This document shows, in pieces, positions 33,928 through 41,537 of a stretch of DNA of 64,000 nucleotides. Where the stretch lies: NCBI GenBank assembly GCA_026394265.1, contig JAPKYO010000066.1:49257-113256 (forward strand), in the 5' to 3' direction. The notes beneath the pieces are model-generated. The model saw only the letters and a program-made list of their open reading frames with translations, searched no databases and was not told the origin of the DNA. The stretch is from Candidatus Bathyarchaeota archaeon. GTDB lineage: Archaea > Thermoproteota > Bathyarchaeia > TCS64. Position 1 is the first letter of the stretch. Every line of letters starts with the position of its first letter. Position numbers and translations under genes: made by a program.

Positions 33928-34121
33928 CGGTCCCTCTCCCCCCGTATCAGGAGAGCGGAGTCTGAGTCGACCCTTCGCTCCTTCGCGCTCCGAGCGATGC
34001 GGCTGAGGATCTGGAGGGAAAGGCGCTTCTCCTCATCCGTGAGGCGGCGCTGCACGGGATGAACCTGACTGTCGCCAGTTTGGCCTTCAGCCCTAGCTTC
34101 CTCGATGACCTTCCCATCCAT
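33924..34121 (-). CDS. Probable antitoxin partner of the PIN protein
   Basis: A 65-residue, strongly charged protein with predicted helix (LTDEEKRLSLQILSRIARSAKERR) and a disordered acidic/polar N-terminus. It directly precedes the PIN gene with a 4-nt overlap, as VapB-type antitoxins do. There is no clear ribbon-helix-helix or AbrB signature. I name it by position only. It would bind and inhibit the PIN protein and might repress the operon. Confidence 0.55.
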   Translation of the reverse strand: MDGKVIEEARAEGQTGDSQVHPVQRRLTDEEKRLSLQILSRIARSAKERRVDSDSALLIRGERDR

Positions 34122-34172
34122 GTTTTATGGGTAGGTTCGGACGAGGTTAAAGGTTGCGCCCTTGAGAATCAT

Positions 34173-34772
34173 CTATCCTTCGACGAGGATCTCCTTCAGG
34201 AGGCCCTCGGTGAAGATCCTCCAGGTCGTCTCGACGTCGGCCCGGGGCATCCCTGTTGATAGGAAGCCCTTCATCCCGCCCCTGAGCGAGAGCAGCCCGA
34301 GTGCCACGTGTCGAGGGTTAACGTCTTCCCTGATCACTCCCCCCCTCTGGAGGCGCATCAGACTCTCCGTGATCTCCCCGATCTCCTCGCCGTAGAATCT
34401 GGCGAGGGTCTTCCTGAGGTTCTCATTCTGCGCCGCCTCCGAGGCGAGCTCCTGGCCAAGCCTGTCCACCGTCTGTGGGACGTTCAGCATCTTCGCCAGG
34501 AAGGCGGGCGACGGGATGCTTCGAAACTCCTTCGCGGTCAAGTCCTTGAAGATCGGCGCCCTCTTGAACTCCGGGCTGGACTGGATCATAGAGACGAGTA
34601 GGTCCTCCTTGCTGCTGAAGTAGAGGTAGATAGCCCCCTTCGTCACGCCCAGGCTCGAGGCGATGTCGGTCATCTTCGTCGCCCTGTACCCGTTTGTGAG
34701 GAACAGTCGCCGGGCCTCCTCGATTATCTTCTTCTTTGCCTCTTCCTTGTATTCTGGGACGACTCTCGGCAT
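34173..34772 (-). CDS. TetR-family transcription regulator
   Basis: A 199-residue TetR regulator. The N-terminal HTH (ARRLFLTNGYRATKMTDIASSLGVTKGAIYLYFSSKEDLL) is canonical. The rest is an all-helical ligand-binding and dimer domain. TetR proteins mostly repress neighbours and let go when a small molecule binds. The gene is divergent from the C45-type hydrolase at 34855, with an 82-nt promoter gap. That hydrolase is the obvious target (inference). Start ATG 34772. Confidence 0.92.
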   Translation of the reverse strand: MPRVVPEYKEEAKKKIIEEARRLFLTNGYRATKMTDIASSLGVTKGAIYLYFSSKEDLLVSMIQSSPEFKRAPIFKDLTAKEFRSIPSPAFLAKMLNVPQTVDRLGQELASEAAQNENLRKTLARFYGEEIGEITESLMRLQRGGVIREDVNPRHVALGLLSLRGGMKGFLSTGMPRADVETTWRIFTEGLLKEILVEG

Positions 34773-34854
34773 GGTGCTTACGTTGGGTTGCCCGGTTAAG
34801 ATGTTTATCCTCCGGAATAAAAACTAACCCAGAGATATAATACATACCATAGGT

Positions 34855-36963
34855 ATGTTAATAAGCCGTGGGTCACCATTCGGCTCTGGTGCAGAGACTT
34901 TGGATAAACCCGGCGTGGCATCGTTCCTGAAGTTCGCGCTTAGAAACATGAACTCAATCAGAATCTCGAGGGTCAAAGACAGGGCCAAGGTGCCCCTCGC
35001 CCTCGCCAACATGAGAATCGGCGAGTTATCCCCGCTCGACCCAGTTTACTGGCAGAGGGTGGGCGAGTTCAACCAGGCGATGATAGAATACTACAAGGGG
35101 AAGTGGTATGGCACAAGCGCCCGCAGAACTCGATCAAAGGAGGACTGGGCGAAGGCATTCGGCGGCTTCCACCAGGCTCAGGCCCTCGGAGAACTGCTGC
35201 TTAAGCATCTCGAGAGTGGGGACAAGAGCCCGCTGAACCCGCCGGTGTCCGCCATCACCCCGGAGGGCACTGAGATCAAGTGGGCGGACGGCGTTCCACT
35301 CGTCCCCGAGATCACGCCAGTCGTGATGCTCAAGGGAACCGACCGCGAGATGGGCTACCAGTACGCGACGCAGCTCGTCCAGATATACGGCAAATGGATA
35401 CTGGAGAGGCACGCCGGCAAGACGTTCACCGACGAGGAGACCGCCGTCCAGAGGAGGTGGGAGGAGGAGCACGCCAAGCATACTCCGTGGCTCATCGAGT
35501 TCTGCAGGGGCTGGTCGGGGGGCGCGACCGACTCGGGTGTCTCGATGAGCTACGAGGACGTCGCCGACCTCTGGTTCGGGCACACGCCTCCGGCGCGGAC
35601 CTACCTGAACGCCGACGCGGGCATCCCCGAGCTGCCCCCGCTCGCCTGCTCGGGCGTCGCCGCCTGGGGCACCGCGACGAAGGACGGCAAACTCGTCACG
35701 GGCTCAAGCGGGGACCATGACATGGGCTACCAGATCACGGTCGTGGCGTTCCCGGAGGACGGCAACAGCTTCGTCTACAGCGCCTTCGGTGCCACTGGGG
35801 ACATCCCGGCGGCCGGCGGCATCTGGTTCTTCGGGCACCCCGGCATGAACAGCAGAGGAGTCGCCTACGTGCACCACGGTGGCGGTCCAAAGTTCCTTGA
35901 CGCCAAAAAACACTGGGGCTACGGCATAAAACGCGCAGCCTCAGTCATGCATGTCCTCAGGTACGCGGACACCGCCCGCGAGGCGAAGGAGATGGAGCTG
36001 AACTGGCCCATCGGCGACGTCGGGAACGGCGACCAGACAACAGTCGGTGGGTTCTACGCGGATGACACCTACGGGTACGTCATCGAGGGCAGGAGGGACC
36101 CCGTCGCCATCAGGGAGACCGGACTCCTCGGCGAACGCGATTTCCTCTACTCAAACAACAGCGCCATGCACCCCGAGGCGGCCAAGTCCGAGTGGATGAG
36201 CAGAAGCATAGATGAGTGGAGCTGGGATAAGCCCGGCGGCTGGAGGCCGAAGAAGCCCGTCGGCATGGTCAAGTCCCTCGGGATGATATTCGACTGGTTC
36301 TCCGGCCGCATGAACAGCGAGAGCATGATCACACGCGCCATGATGTTCTCCTACTGGAACAGCTACCAGAGAAACCAGTTCCTCTACAGGATGATGGACA
36401 GCCGCCACGGCACGGTGGATTACGAGTACATGAAGGGGATATTCGAGGTCGGCGGGACCCTGCCGGCTGGCCCATGGGGGAAGATAACGAAAGACTATGT
36501 CAAGGAGGGCAAGTGGGGGGAGATAAGCTCGGCCCACGCATCGAACGCCATCGTCGCGACGATGAAGCCAAGCGAGGGGCTCTACGCCGTCTGCGCCGGG
36601 CCCGTCAAGCGAGGCCTAGCGCCTCTGATGCCCACGAACGCCATCTCCGTGTACGGGGAGACGAACGCCTTCTGGGAGATAAAGATCGGGGAAAACCCGG
36701 AGGACGTCGCGATATTTGCCCGAGAGAAGGCGGAGAAATGCGTTCAGGAAGCATCAGAGCTTCTAAGAGGGGCCGGTGATGTTCCCGTGGAGATAGGTTC
36801 TCTTCTCGATTTATCCATGAAGGAGCTTTCGGAGGGGAAACGGCTGGAGTCAGCTACGCCTTCCTCGATTTACGATTGGTCGAGGATGCTTCGCTGCTAT
36901 ACGCGGGCGCAGGTGCGTGCTGGTCAGGTCATTAAGGCGCTTGTCCCAAGAAAGCATGCATGA
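34855..36963 (+). CDS. C45-type Ntn hydrolase (acyltransferase/amidase-like)
   Basis: A 702-residue protein. The centre contains the self-processing Cys block LACSGVAAWGTATKDGKLV (Cys265), followed by GSSGDHDMGYQI and GVAYVHHGGG. These are the marks of peptidase family C45 (penicillin acyl-CoA:6-APA acyltransferase type). A Cys nucleophile formed by cleavage hydrolyses or transfers an amide. An upstream segment CRGWSGGATDSGVSMSYEDV is also typical. Cleavage before Cys265 would give two chains. The start may be ATG 34855 or ATG 34948 (MNSIRISRVKD). The last 150 residues carry no motif I can name. Divergent from a TetR gene. Confidence 0.82.
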   Translation: MLISRGSPFGSGAETLDKPGVASFLKFALRNMNSIRISRVKDRAKVPLALANMRIGELSPLDPVYWQRVGEFNQAMIEYYKGKWYGTSARRTRSKEDWAKAFGGFHQAQALGELLLKHLESGDKSPLNPPVSAITPEGTEIKWADGVPLVPEITPVVMLKGTDREMGYQYATQLVQIYGKWILERHAGKTFTDEETAVQRRWEEEHAKHTPWLIEFCRGWSGGATDSGVSMSYEDVADLWFGHTPPARTYLNADAGIPELPPLACSGVAAWGTATKDGKLVTGSSGDHDMGYQITVVAFPEDGNSFVYSAFGATGDIPAAGGIWFFGHPGMNSRGVAYVHHGGGPKFLDAKKHWGYGIKRAASVMHVLRYADTAREAKEMELNWPIGDVGNGDQTTVGGFYADDTYGYVIEGRRDPVAIRETGLLGERDFLYSNNSAMHPEAAKSEWMSRSIDEWSWDKPGGWRPKKPVGMVKSLGMIFDWFSGRMNSESMITRAMMFSYWNSYQRNQFLYRMMDSRHGTVDYEYMKGIFEVGGTLPAGPWGKITKDYVKEGKWGEISSAHASNAIVATMKPSEGLYAVCAGPVKRGLAPLMPTNAISVYGETNAFWEIKIGENPEDVAIFAREKAEKCVQEASELLRGAGDVPVEIGSLLDLSMKELSEGKRLESATPSSIYDWSRMLRCYTRAQVRAGQVIKALVPRKHA

Positions 36964-37014
36964 TTCGTGCGCTTCCTGCCCTCTAGGTCTTTGAACCCCT
37001 GACCGATTTCCAAT

Positions 37015-37776
37015 TTATAAGGCTAGAAAAATGCTGAGTATTATCGGGATATCCGTCCCGGCGTGAAACAGGACCGAGGCGAGGAGGCTGTCCGTCCTCT
37101 GCGCCACCCACCCCCAGGCGAGGCCGAGGAAGAAGGTTAGGGCCACGAAGGCGTAGGGCTCGGGGGTGTAGGCGACGCTCAGATGTATCGAGCAGAAGAC
37201 GAGCGCCTGAAGGAAGTTGGCCGCCCTCGGCCCGAGGAGCGCCTCATACTTCTTCAAGAAGAGCCCACGGTACATCGACTCCTCCAGCAGCCCGCTGGAG
37301 AGCACGAAGACGAGAATCCACGGGGCCCACCCGATCACCAACGAGCCCACGTTCTGTGCGCCGAACATGGATGTGGCTAACATCGGCGAGGCGACCGCGA
37401 AGAGGGCGAACAGCGCCACACCGGCGAGGAGCCCCGTCCCGAGCTTCCCCCGTTTCAAGTATATTGAGCCCAGGTCGCCACCCGAGAACCTCGTAAGGGT
37501 AACTATTGGCACGATCGTCAACAACGCGAACAACGCCTTCTCGAGGGCGATAGTCTCAACGTTTATGGGGTAAGAAAGGAGCCTGAAGACGAGCAATTGG
37601 AGCAGGAAAGCGGCCCCCCCGACGAAGTAGGCGAAGAAGACCTGCCAGTACCCTTTGAATCGGCTGCTCTTACGCATATATAAAGCAAGAATGAGGGAAA
37701 CGAAGGGCACCGCGAACTTGTAGATCAGGCGGACGTCTCCGGGGATCGGGATGTTGTTCCACTGCAGCGAGCCCAC
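37015..37776 (-). CDS. CPBP-family intramembrane protease
   Basis: 253 residues with about eight membrane segments and the CPBP (CAAX protease/bacteriocin-processing) motifs. These are EESMYRG (EExxxR), F-x-x-x-H in FCSIHLSV, and a later H in VLFHAGTDIP. Glu and His residues form the active site of this glutamic intramembrane protease. Known roles include removal of prenylated tails and peptide processing; here unknown. The start is GTG 37776. A hydrophobic in-frame stretch lies upstream but has no standard start codon. It ends convergent to the C45 hydrolase gene. Confidence 0.9.
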   Translation of the reverse strand: MGSLQWNNIPIPGDVRLIYKFAVPFVSLILALYMRKSSRFKGYWQVFFAYFVGGAAFLLQLLVFRLLSYPINVETIALEKALFALLTIVPIVTLTRFSGGDLGSIYLKRGKLGTGLLAGVALFALFAVASPMLATSMFGAQNVGSLVIGWAPWILVFVLSSGLLEESMYRGLFLKKYEALLGPRAANFLQALVFCSIHLSVAYTPEPYAFVALTFFLGLAWGWVAQRTDSLLASVLFHAGTDIPIILSIFLAL

Positions 37777-38093
37777 CGCGAATATCCCGTATGCGGCGAG
37801 GAGCAGAAACGTCCCAACCCTATTGATTGTGCCTTCGGGAGATGACGTCGCCTATTCCACCTACCCAACTCGTTTTCCTCGATCAGAATGTAAACCTACC
37901 TAGTTTGGAGACGAAGTAAAGTTGTTTGTCTTTTTTTTCTCCTTGAGACTAGGTTTCCACGCGCAGGCATTCGCTATCCTCCGCCGCCAACGGACCCAGA
38001 AAAACGCGCCAAACAGGAAAACAAGTCAAAACACCCGGAAACGCGACGGCGGCGGAGGAGGAAACGGGGAAACCACATACACGCGCCGGAGAA
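37777..38093. other. Noncoding region before the tRNA pair
   Basis: This stretch holds no plausible gene. It has a T8 tract at 37931-37938 and a 12-bp perfect inverted repeat (37977-37988 and 38048-38059) with a 59-nt A/C-rich loop. The minus-strand tRNA ends just to the right. Confidence 0.5.
37977..38059. repeat. 12-bp inverted repeat with long loop
   Basis: TCCTCCGCCGCC at 37977-37988 pairs exactly with GGCGGCGGAGGA at 38048-38059. The 59-nt interior is A/C-rich and unlikely to fold. It could be a transcript stem or a leftover of the tRNA locus. Confidence 0.5.
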
Positions 38094-38171
38094 TGGTGGG
38101 CCCGAAGGGACTTGAACCCATGACCCCCCGGTTATGAGCCGGGTGCTCTAGCCAAACTGAGCTACGGGCCC
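38094..38171 (-). tRNA. tRNA with CAT anticodon (Ile2 or elongator Met)
   Basis: A full cloverleaf on the minus strand. The acceptor stem is GGGCCCG/CGGGCCC, and the D arm is AGCTCAGTTTGGCTAGAGC. The anticodon stem-loop CCCGG-CTCATAA-CCGGG has CAT, and the T arm is CATGGGTTCAAGTCCC. CCA is encoded (38096-38094), which is not universal in archaea. The G1-C72 acceptor stem of G/C only fits archaeal tRNA-Ile2 (C34 modified to agmatidine), but elongator Met cannot be excluded from sequence alone. A TATA box (TTTTTATATTC, minus strand) is 25-35 nt upstream. Confidence 0.93.
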
Positions 38172-38195
38172 ACGCAACACACAAACCCATCAAAG

Positions 38196-38206
38196 AATAT
38201 AAAAAC
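38196..38206 (-). promoter_or_regulatory. TATA box of the CAT tRNA gene
   Basis: Minus-strand TTTTTATATTC, centred about 30 nt before the mature 5' end of the tRNA. This is standard archaeal spacing with a very short 5' leader. Confidence 0.6.
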
Positions 38207-38230
38207 ACTACCGAGCCCAGATTAGAAAAC

Positions 38231-38239
38231 AAATATAAA
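38231..38239 (+). promoter_or_regulatory. TATA box of tRNA-Glu
   Basis: AAATATAAA centred about 31 nt before the mature 5' end at 38266, consistent with archaeal tRNA promoters. Confidence 0.6.
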
Positions 38240-38265
38240 CGCGACGCAGCCTAACATGCCTGCGC

Positions 38266-38344
38266 GCTCCCGTGGTGTAGACCGGACAAGCATACTGGCC
38301 TTTCGAGTCAGGGATCCCGGGTTCAAATCCCGGCGGGAGCACCA
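38266..38344 (+). tRNA. tRNA-Glu (TTC)
   Basis: The acceptor stem GCTCCCG/CGGGAGC is followed by discriminator A and encoded CCA (38342-38344). The anticodon loop CTTTCGA gives anticodon TTC. The T arm is CCGGGTTCAAATCCCGG. The anticodon stem has one G-T pair. The D arm is TGGTGTAGACCGGACAAGCA. It closely matches the archaeal tRNA-Glu consensus. Confidence 0.96.
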
Positions 38345-38394
38345 ACCACGCCACTTTCTAATACCACCTCACGCGACTGAGTAGACGAAACAAG

Positions 38395-39525
38395 ATGTCC
38401 GTCATCGAGACCGCGAAGACCCTGATCTCATACGACACGTCAGGACCCCCTGCGAAGGAGCTCCCCCTAGCCAAGTGGATCAGGGACTACCTCGAAGACA
38501 TCGGAGCCGCCGTCGAGCTACAGGTTGTCGACAAGGACCGCGCCAACGTCATCGCCAAGATAGGCGAAGGCAAGGGCCCCGGCCTCCTCCTCAGTGGCCA
38601 CATAGACGTTGTCTTAGCGGGCGACCCGAGCCTCTGGAAGGTCACAACCCCCTTCGAGGCCAAGGTGAAAGGCGACAAGCTCTACGGACGCGGCGCCTGC
38701 GACATGAAGGGCCCCGACGCCGGCATCCTCGAGGCCGCTAAGGCGCTCGCCAAGGAGAAGTTCAAGCGCCAGCTAACCCTAGGCTTCACAGCCGGCGAGG
38801 ACACGGGCGGCTGGTTCGTCACAAAGGTCATCGAGGAGGGCAAGGTGACCAAGAAGGACGCACATATGGGTATAATCCCCGAGCCGAGCATGATGGAGGT
38901 CATACGGACACACAAGGGCGGGGGCCACGTCAAGATCATGGTCAGGGGCAAGGCGGCGCATAGCAGCCGCCCCGAGCTAGGCATAAACGCCATCGACAAA
39001 TCCTCCGACCTCCTACACAAGATACGCAAACTACAAAAAACCCTCAACAAGAAACCACACCCACTCCTCGGACCCACCACCGTCGAATGCACACTCATAA
39101 ACGGAGGATTCAAACACAACATCATACCCGACCAATGCACACTCGACCTGAGCACACGCCTCATACCTGGGCACGACAAAGCCGCAGTCGTCAAAGGCTG
39201 GTTCAAGGAAATCATCGACACCCTCAAGGCGAAGGACCCGGAGTTCAAAGCAGACATACTCGACGTCACCGCGAGCAAACCCCTCGACGTCCCCGAAGAC
39301 AGCGAGGTCGTCAGGATGCTCACAAAGATGCTGAAGAAGCAGCCCACGGGCGCCCCCTACTACACCGAAGCCGTAAACTACACCGCCGCCGGCATACCCA
39401 CAGTCATCTGCGGACCCGGCAACATCGACCAGGCACACACACCTGACGAGTACATAACCCTGAAACAACTTGAACTCGGAGTAAAAACCTTCAAAGAATC
39501 AATCAGACAAGTCTGCCTAATATAG
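38395..39525 (+). CDS. M20-family peptidase/deacylase
   Basis: 376 residues, ArgE/DapE/peptidase T group. Zinc ligands and catalytic residues: His and Asp in LLSGHIDVVLAGD; Asp in GRGACDMKG; Glu in FTAGEDTGG, where the usual AEEE is GED (general base Glu kept, second acid Asp); Glu in IIPEPSMM; and His in NIDQAHTPDEYI. A dimer (lid) domain occupies about residues 175-285. Substrates in the family are N-acylated amino acids or small peptides. The gene follows tRNA-Glu by 50 nt on the same strand and probably uses its own promoter. Confidence 0.92.
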   Translation: MSVIETAKTLISYDTSGPPAKELPLAKWIRDYLEDIGAAVELQVVDKDRANVIAKIGEGKGPGLLLSGHIDVVLAGDPSLWKVTTPFEAKVKGDKLYGRGACDMKGPDAGILEAAKALAKEKFKRQLTLGFTAGEDTGGWFVTKVIEEGKVTKKDAHMGIIPEPSMMEVIRTHKGGGHVKIMVRGKAAHSSRPELGINAIDKSSDLLHKIRKLQKTLNKKPHPLLGPTTVECTLINGGFKHNIIPDQCTLDLSTRLIPGHDKAAVVKGWFKEIIDTLKAKDPEFKADILDVTASKPLDVPEDSEVVRMLTKMLKKQPTGAPYYTEAVNYTAAGIPTVICGPGNIDQAHTPDEYITLKQLELGVKTFKESIRQVCLI

Positions 39526-39663
39526 ATGCCACACCTGAACCCCAATAAGTCGTTTTAAGTTAATTCCCTAACCTATCTCCCAGCTTGAACAAGGTTTTAA
39601 AAAGTGTCGATGTACAATAAATTTAATAACTTAATTGATCGCTGTTTATGCAGGCGAAAATAG

Positions 39664-39915
39664 ATGAGTGATGTTCCCTTTAAATTGATAGACGTCGAGA
39701 AGAAGCCCTCTAGGAAGTACAGAAAGGGCAGCAAATACGACCCCATCATCGACAAGTTCCTCAGTGGAAAATCCGGCCTAGTCAAGGTTGAGGTAACCGG
39801 TAAGGATGCAAACTACCTGAGGACTCAGTTGAAGAAGAGAATCGACGCCCGCGACTTGAACGCCAAGATCGAGGTTTCAGTTGTAAATAATATCGCCTAC
39901 CTCGAGAAGATGTAG
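39664..39915 (+). CDS. Conserved small protein, 83 aa
   Basis: A short basic N-terminal half (KKPSRKYRKGSKYDPIIDKFLSG) precedes a predicted alpha/beta segment (KSGLVKVEVTGKDANYLRTQLKKRIDARDL). The 'YDPIIDKF...NYLRTQLKKRI' pattern appears in small TACK-archaeal proteins of unknown role. It may bind DNA by its basic region, but no HTH signature is seen. Start ATG 39664 has an A-rich leader. There are no operon partners. Confidence 0.6.
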   Translation: MSDVPFKLIDVEKKPSRKYRKGSKYDPIIDKFLSGKSGLVKVEVTGKDANYLRTQLKKRIDARDLNAKIEVSVVNNIAYLEKM

Positions 39916-40091
39916 GCGTTTCCCTTTTTCACTCATGGTTTTATTTAGGACTTTTTGATTGATGGATGATCCTCACTCCATCAGTCACAGATTGTATTAT
40001 TCGATTTCTGAACATTGTAGGCTGATTAAACCATTATATCGATAAATTACAGCGAAAGCCCCCGTCACCCCATTGTGAACACGGTGGAAAC

Positions 40092-41063
40092 ATGGGCCTG
40101 ACCCCCAAAAAGGAAAAAGAATATCCTGTAACCAAGAAGCTACTCTTCAAGGGTACAGCAATTAGAAATCTGGATGACCTAAACCTCACACAAGACCGAC
40201 CAGACTTGACCGACAACCTCAACACACAACACCGAAGCCCCGGTCTCAAGGGAAAACTACAACCAAACACGGGCGACATCCGATCAATCTGGCCGAAGAT
40301 AGTGGAGTACACTGGCCTCTCCGAGTACGAGTCAAAAGTATACCTCAGCCTCCTCAGCCTCGGAAACTCGGGGGCGCGAAAACTAAGCCTACACTGCGAC
40401 GTCCCACGGACAAAAGTCTACGGCACATTGAAGAAACTCATCGACTACGGCCTCGTCGTAGAGATCCCCGGCTCCCCCAAGCAGTTCGCCCCCTCACACC
40501 CCAACGAGGCATTCGACACCGTCCTCAGCCTGACGAAGAAGAAGGCACTCGACTTCGACGCCGTCGTACAGACACTCATCAAGACACACGAGAAGAACAA
40601 GGAGGACACCGGCCCCCAGAAGAAACTCATCTGGTACCTCGACGAGAACGACGACGTCAAGGGCAAGTGCAGCGAGATCATCCGGCAGTCCCACGAGGAA
40701 CTCATCATACTCACAAACGAGGACGGCCTCGGCATACTCTTCAACTCCGCCCACAGGCTCCTCGACGAGATACAGGAGGAGGGCGTGGAAGTCAAGCTCT
40801 ACTCACCCCTTGACCCTAAGCACAACGCACTCGCCAGGGAACTCGCCTACATCTACCAAGTCAAACAGGTCGAGGTCGAGACTCCTCTCCTCTTCATAAA
40901 CTCCGACCACAGAAGGTTCCTCCTCGCCAGGATAGCGGCTCAGGGCAAAGAGAACCCCTTCGAGTCCGCCATATTCAGCGACGACCAGACACTCCTCCAA
41001 CTCGTCTCACTACTCCTCATAGATGGCAAGAACAAGGCACTCCTCAACCTGCTGCCGGCGTGA
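40092..41063 (+). CDS. TrmB-family transcription regulator
   Basis: 323 residues. The winged helix is at residues 72-140 (YTGLSEYESKVYLSLLSLGNSGARKLSLHCDVPRTKVYGTLKKLIDYGLV), the typical TrmB N-domain. A coiled segment and C-terminal effector region follow. The first 70 residues are a Lys/Asn/Asp-rich extension unusual for TrmB, possibly disordered. TrmB proteins regulate sugar or metabolic genes in archaea, often by binding a sugar. It is the first of a three-gene operon (12 nt to the next gene) with an unknown protein and a double-KaiC protein. A TATA-like CATTATATCG is at about 40032-40041. Confidence 0.9.
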   Translation: MGLTPKKEKEYPVTKKLLFKGTAIRNLDDLNLTQDRPDLTDNLNTQHRSPGLKGKLQPNTGDIRSIWPKIVEYTGLSEYESKVYLSLLSLGNSGARKLSLHCDVPRTKVYGTLKKLIDYGLVVEIPGSPKQFAPSHPNEAFDTVLSLTKKKALDFDAVVQTLIKTHEKNKEDTGPQKKLIWYLDENDDVKGKCSEIIRQSHEELIILTNEDGLGILFNSAHRLLDEIQEEGVEVKLYSPLDPKHNALARELAYIYQVKQVEVETPLLFINSDHRRFLLARIAAQGKENPFESAIFSDDQTLLQLVSLLLIDGKNKALLNLLPA

Positions 41064-41075
41064 GTGTGACCCCCC

Positions 41076-41537
41076 TTGCCCAGGAAGAGGGCGGGCACAG
41101 ACCTCACCATGCAGCTGAGGCGACTAAAAAGACCCGCCAAGGTGATGCTCGTCACCACAACCGATGTGAACGACCCCCAGCCGATGATAAGCGACGTAAA
41201 CCTAGCCGTCTACACCCGGGAAGAGATACAGGAGATGGACGAACGCGACTTCATGACACTGACGGGACGCCACGACTGTATCCTCCTCACCCCCCAGCTC
41301 GGTGACGGCGACCTATTCTTGAGGAGCCTCAGAGAAGCCCTGAACAACCAGCTCGGCGGAACAGGGGCGCGCCTCATACTGCACGAGATCGAGGCGACGA
41401 CCCCCGACCCCCACATAAACCAGCGCCAACTCTGGGAGAACCTGCAGAAAACCCTCGGCGAAGGGTCTGACCAGCTCAGGGAGGCAACCATGAGGAGGCT
41501 CCGCCTCGCCCTGGACGAGGAGAACACAGTGAATTGA
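41076..41537 (+). CDS. Unknown protein between TrmB and KaiC genes
   Basis: 153 residues, start TTG 41076. There is a basic tip (MPRKRAG), a beta-rich block (AKVMLVTTTDVND; CILLTPQLGDGDLFLRSLREALNN), then a long helical tail with Arg/Leu heptads (QLREATMRRLRLALDEEN). I recognise no family. Its last four bases (TTGA) overlap the KaiC start, so the two are translationally coupled. By position it is likely a partner or regulator of the KaiC-like ATPase. It is not a membrane protein. Confidence 0.55.
   Translation: MPRKRAGTDLTMQLRRLKRPAKVMLVTTTDVNDPQPMISDVNLAVYTREEIQEMDERDFMTLTGRHDCILLTPQLGDGDLFLRSLREALNNQLGGTGARLILHEIEATTPDPHINQRQLWENLQKTLGEGSDQLREATMRRLRLALDEENTVN

Noticed and set aside
37740..37840. 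Longer N-terminus for the CPBP protease
   Set aside because: The in-frame stretch upstream is hydrophobic but has no standard start codon, so the GTG at 37776 was kept.
38026..38232. ORF across the CAT tRNA gene
   Set aside because: It is the translated tRNA and flanks.
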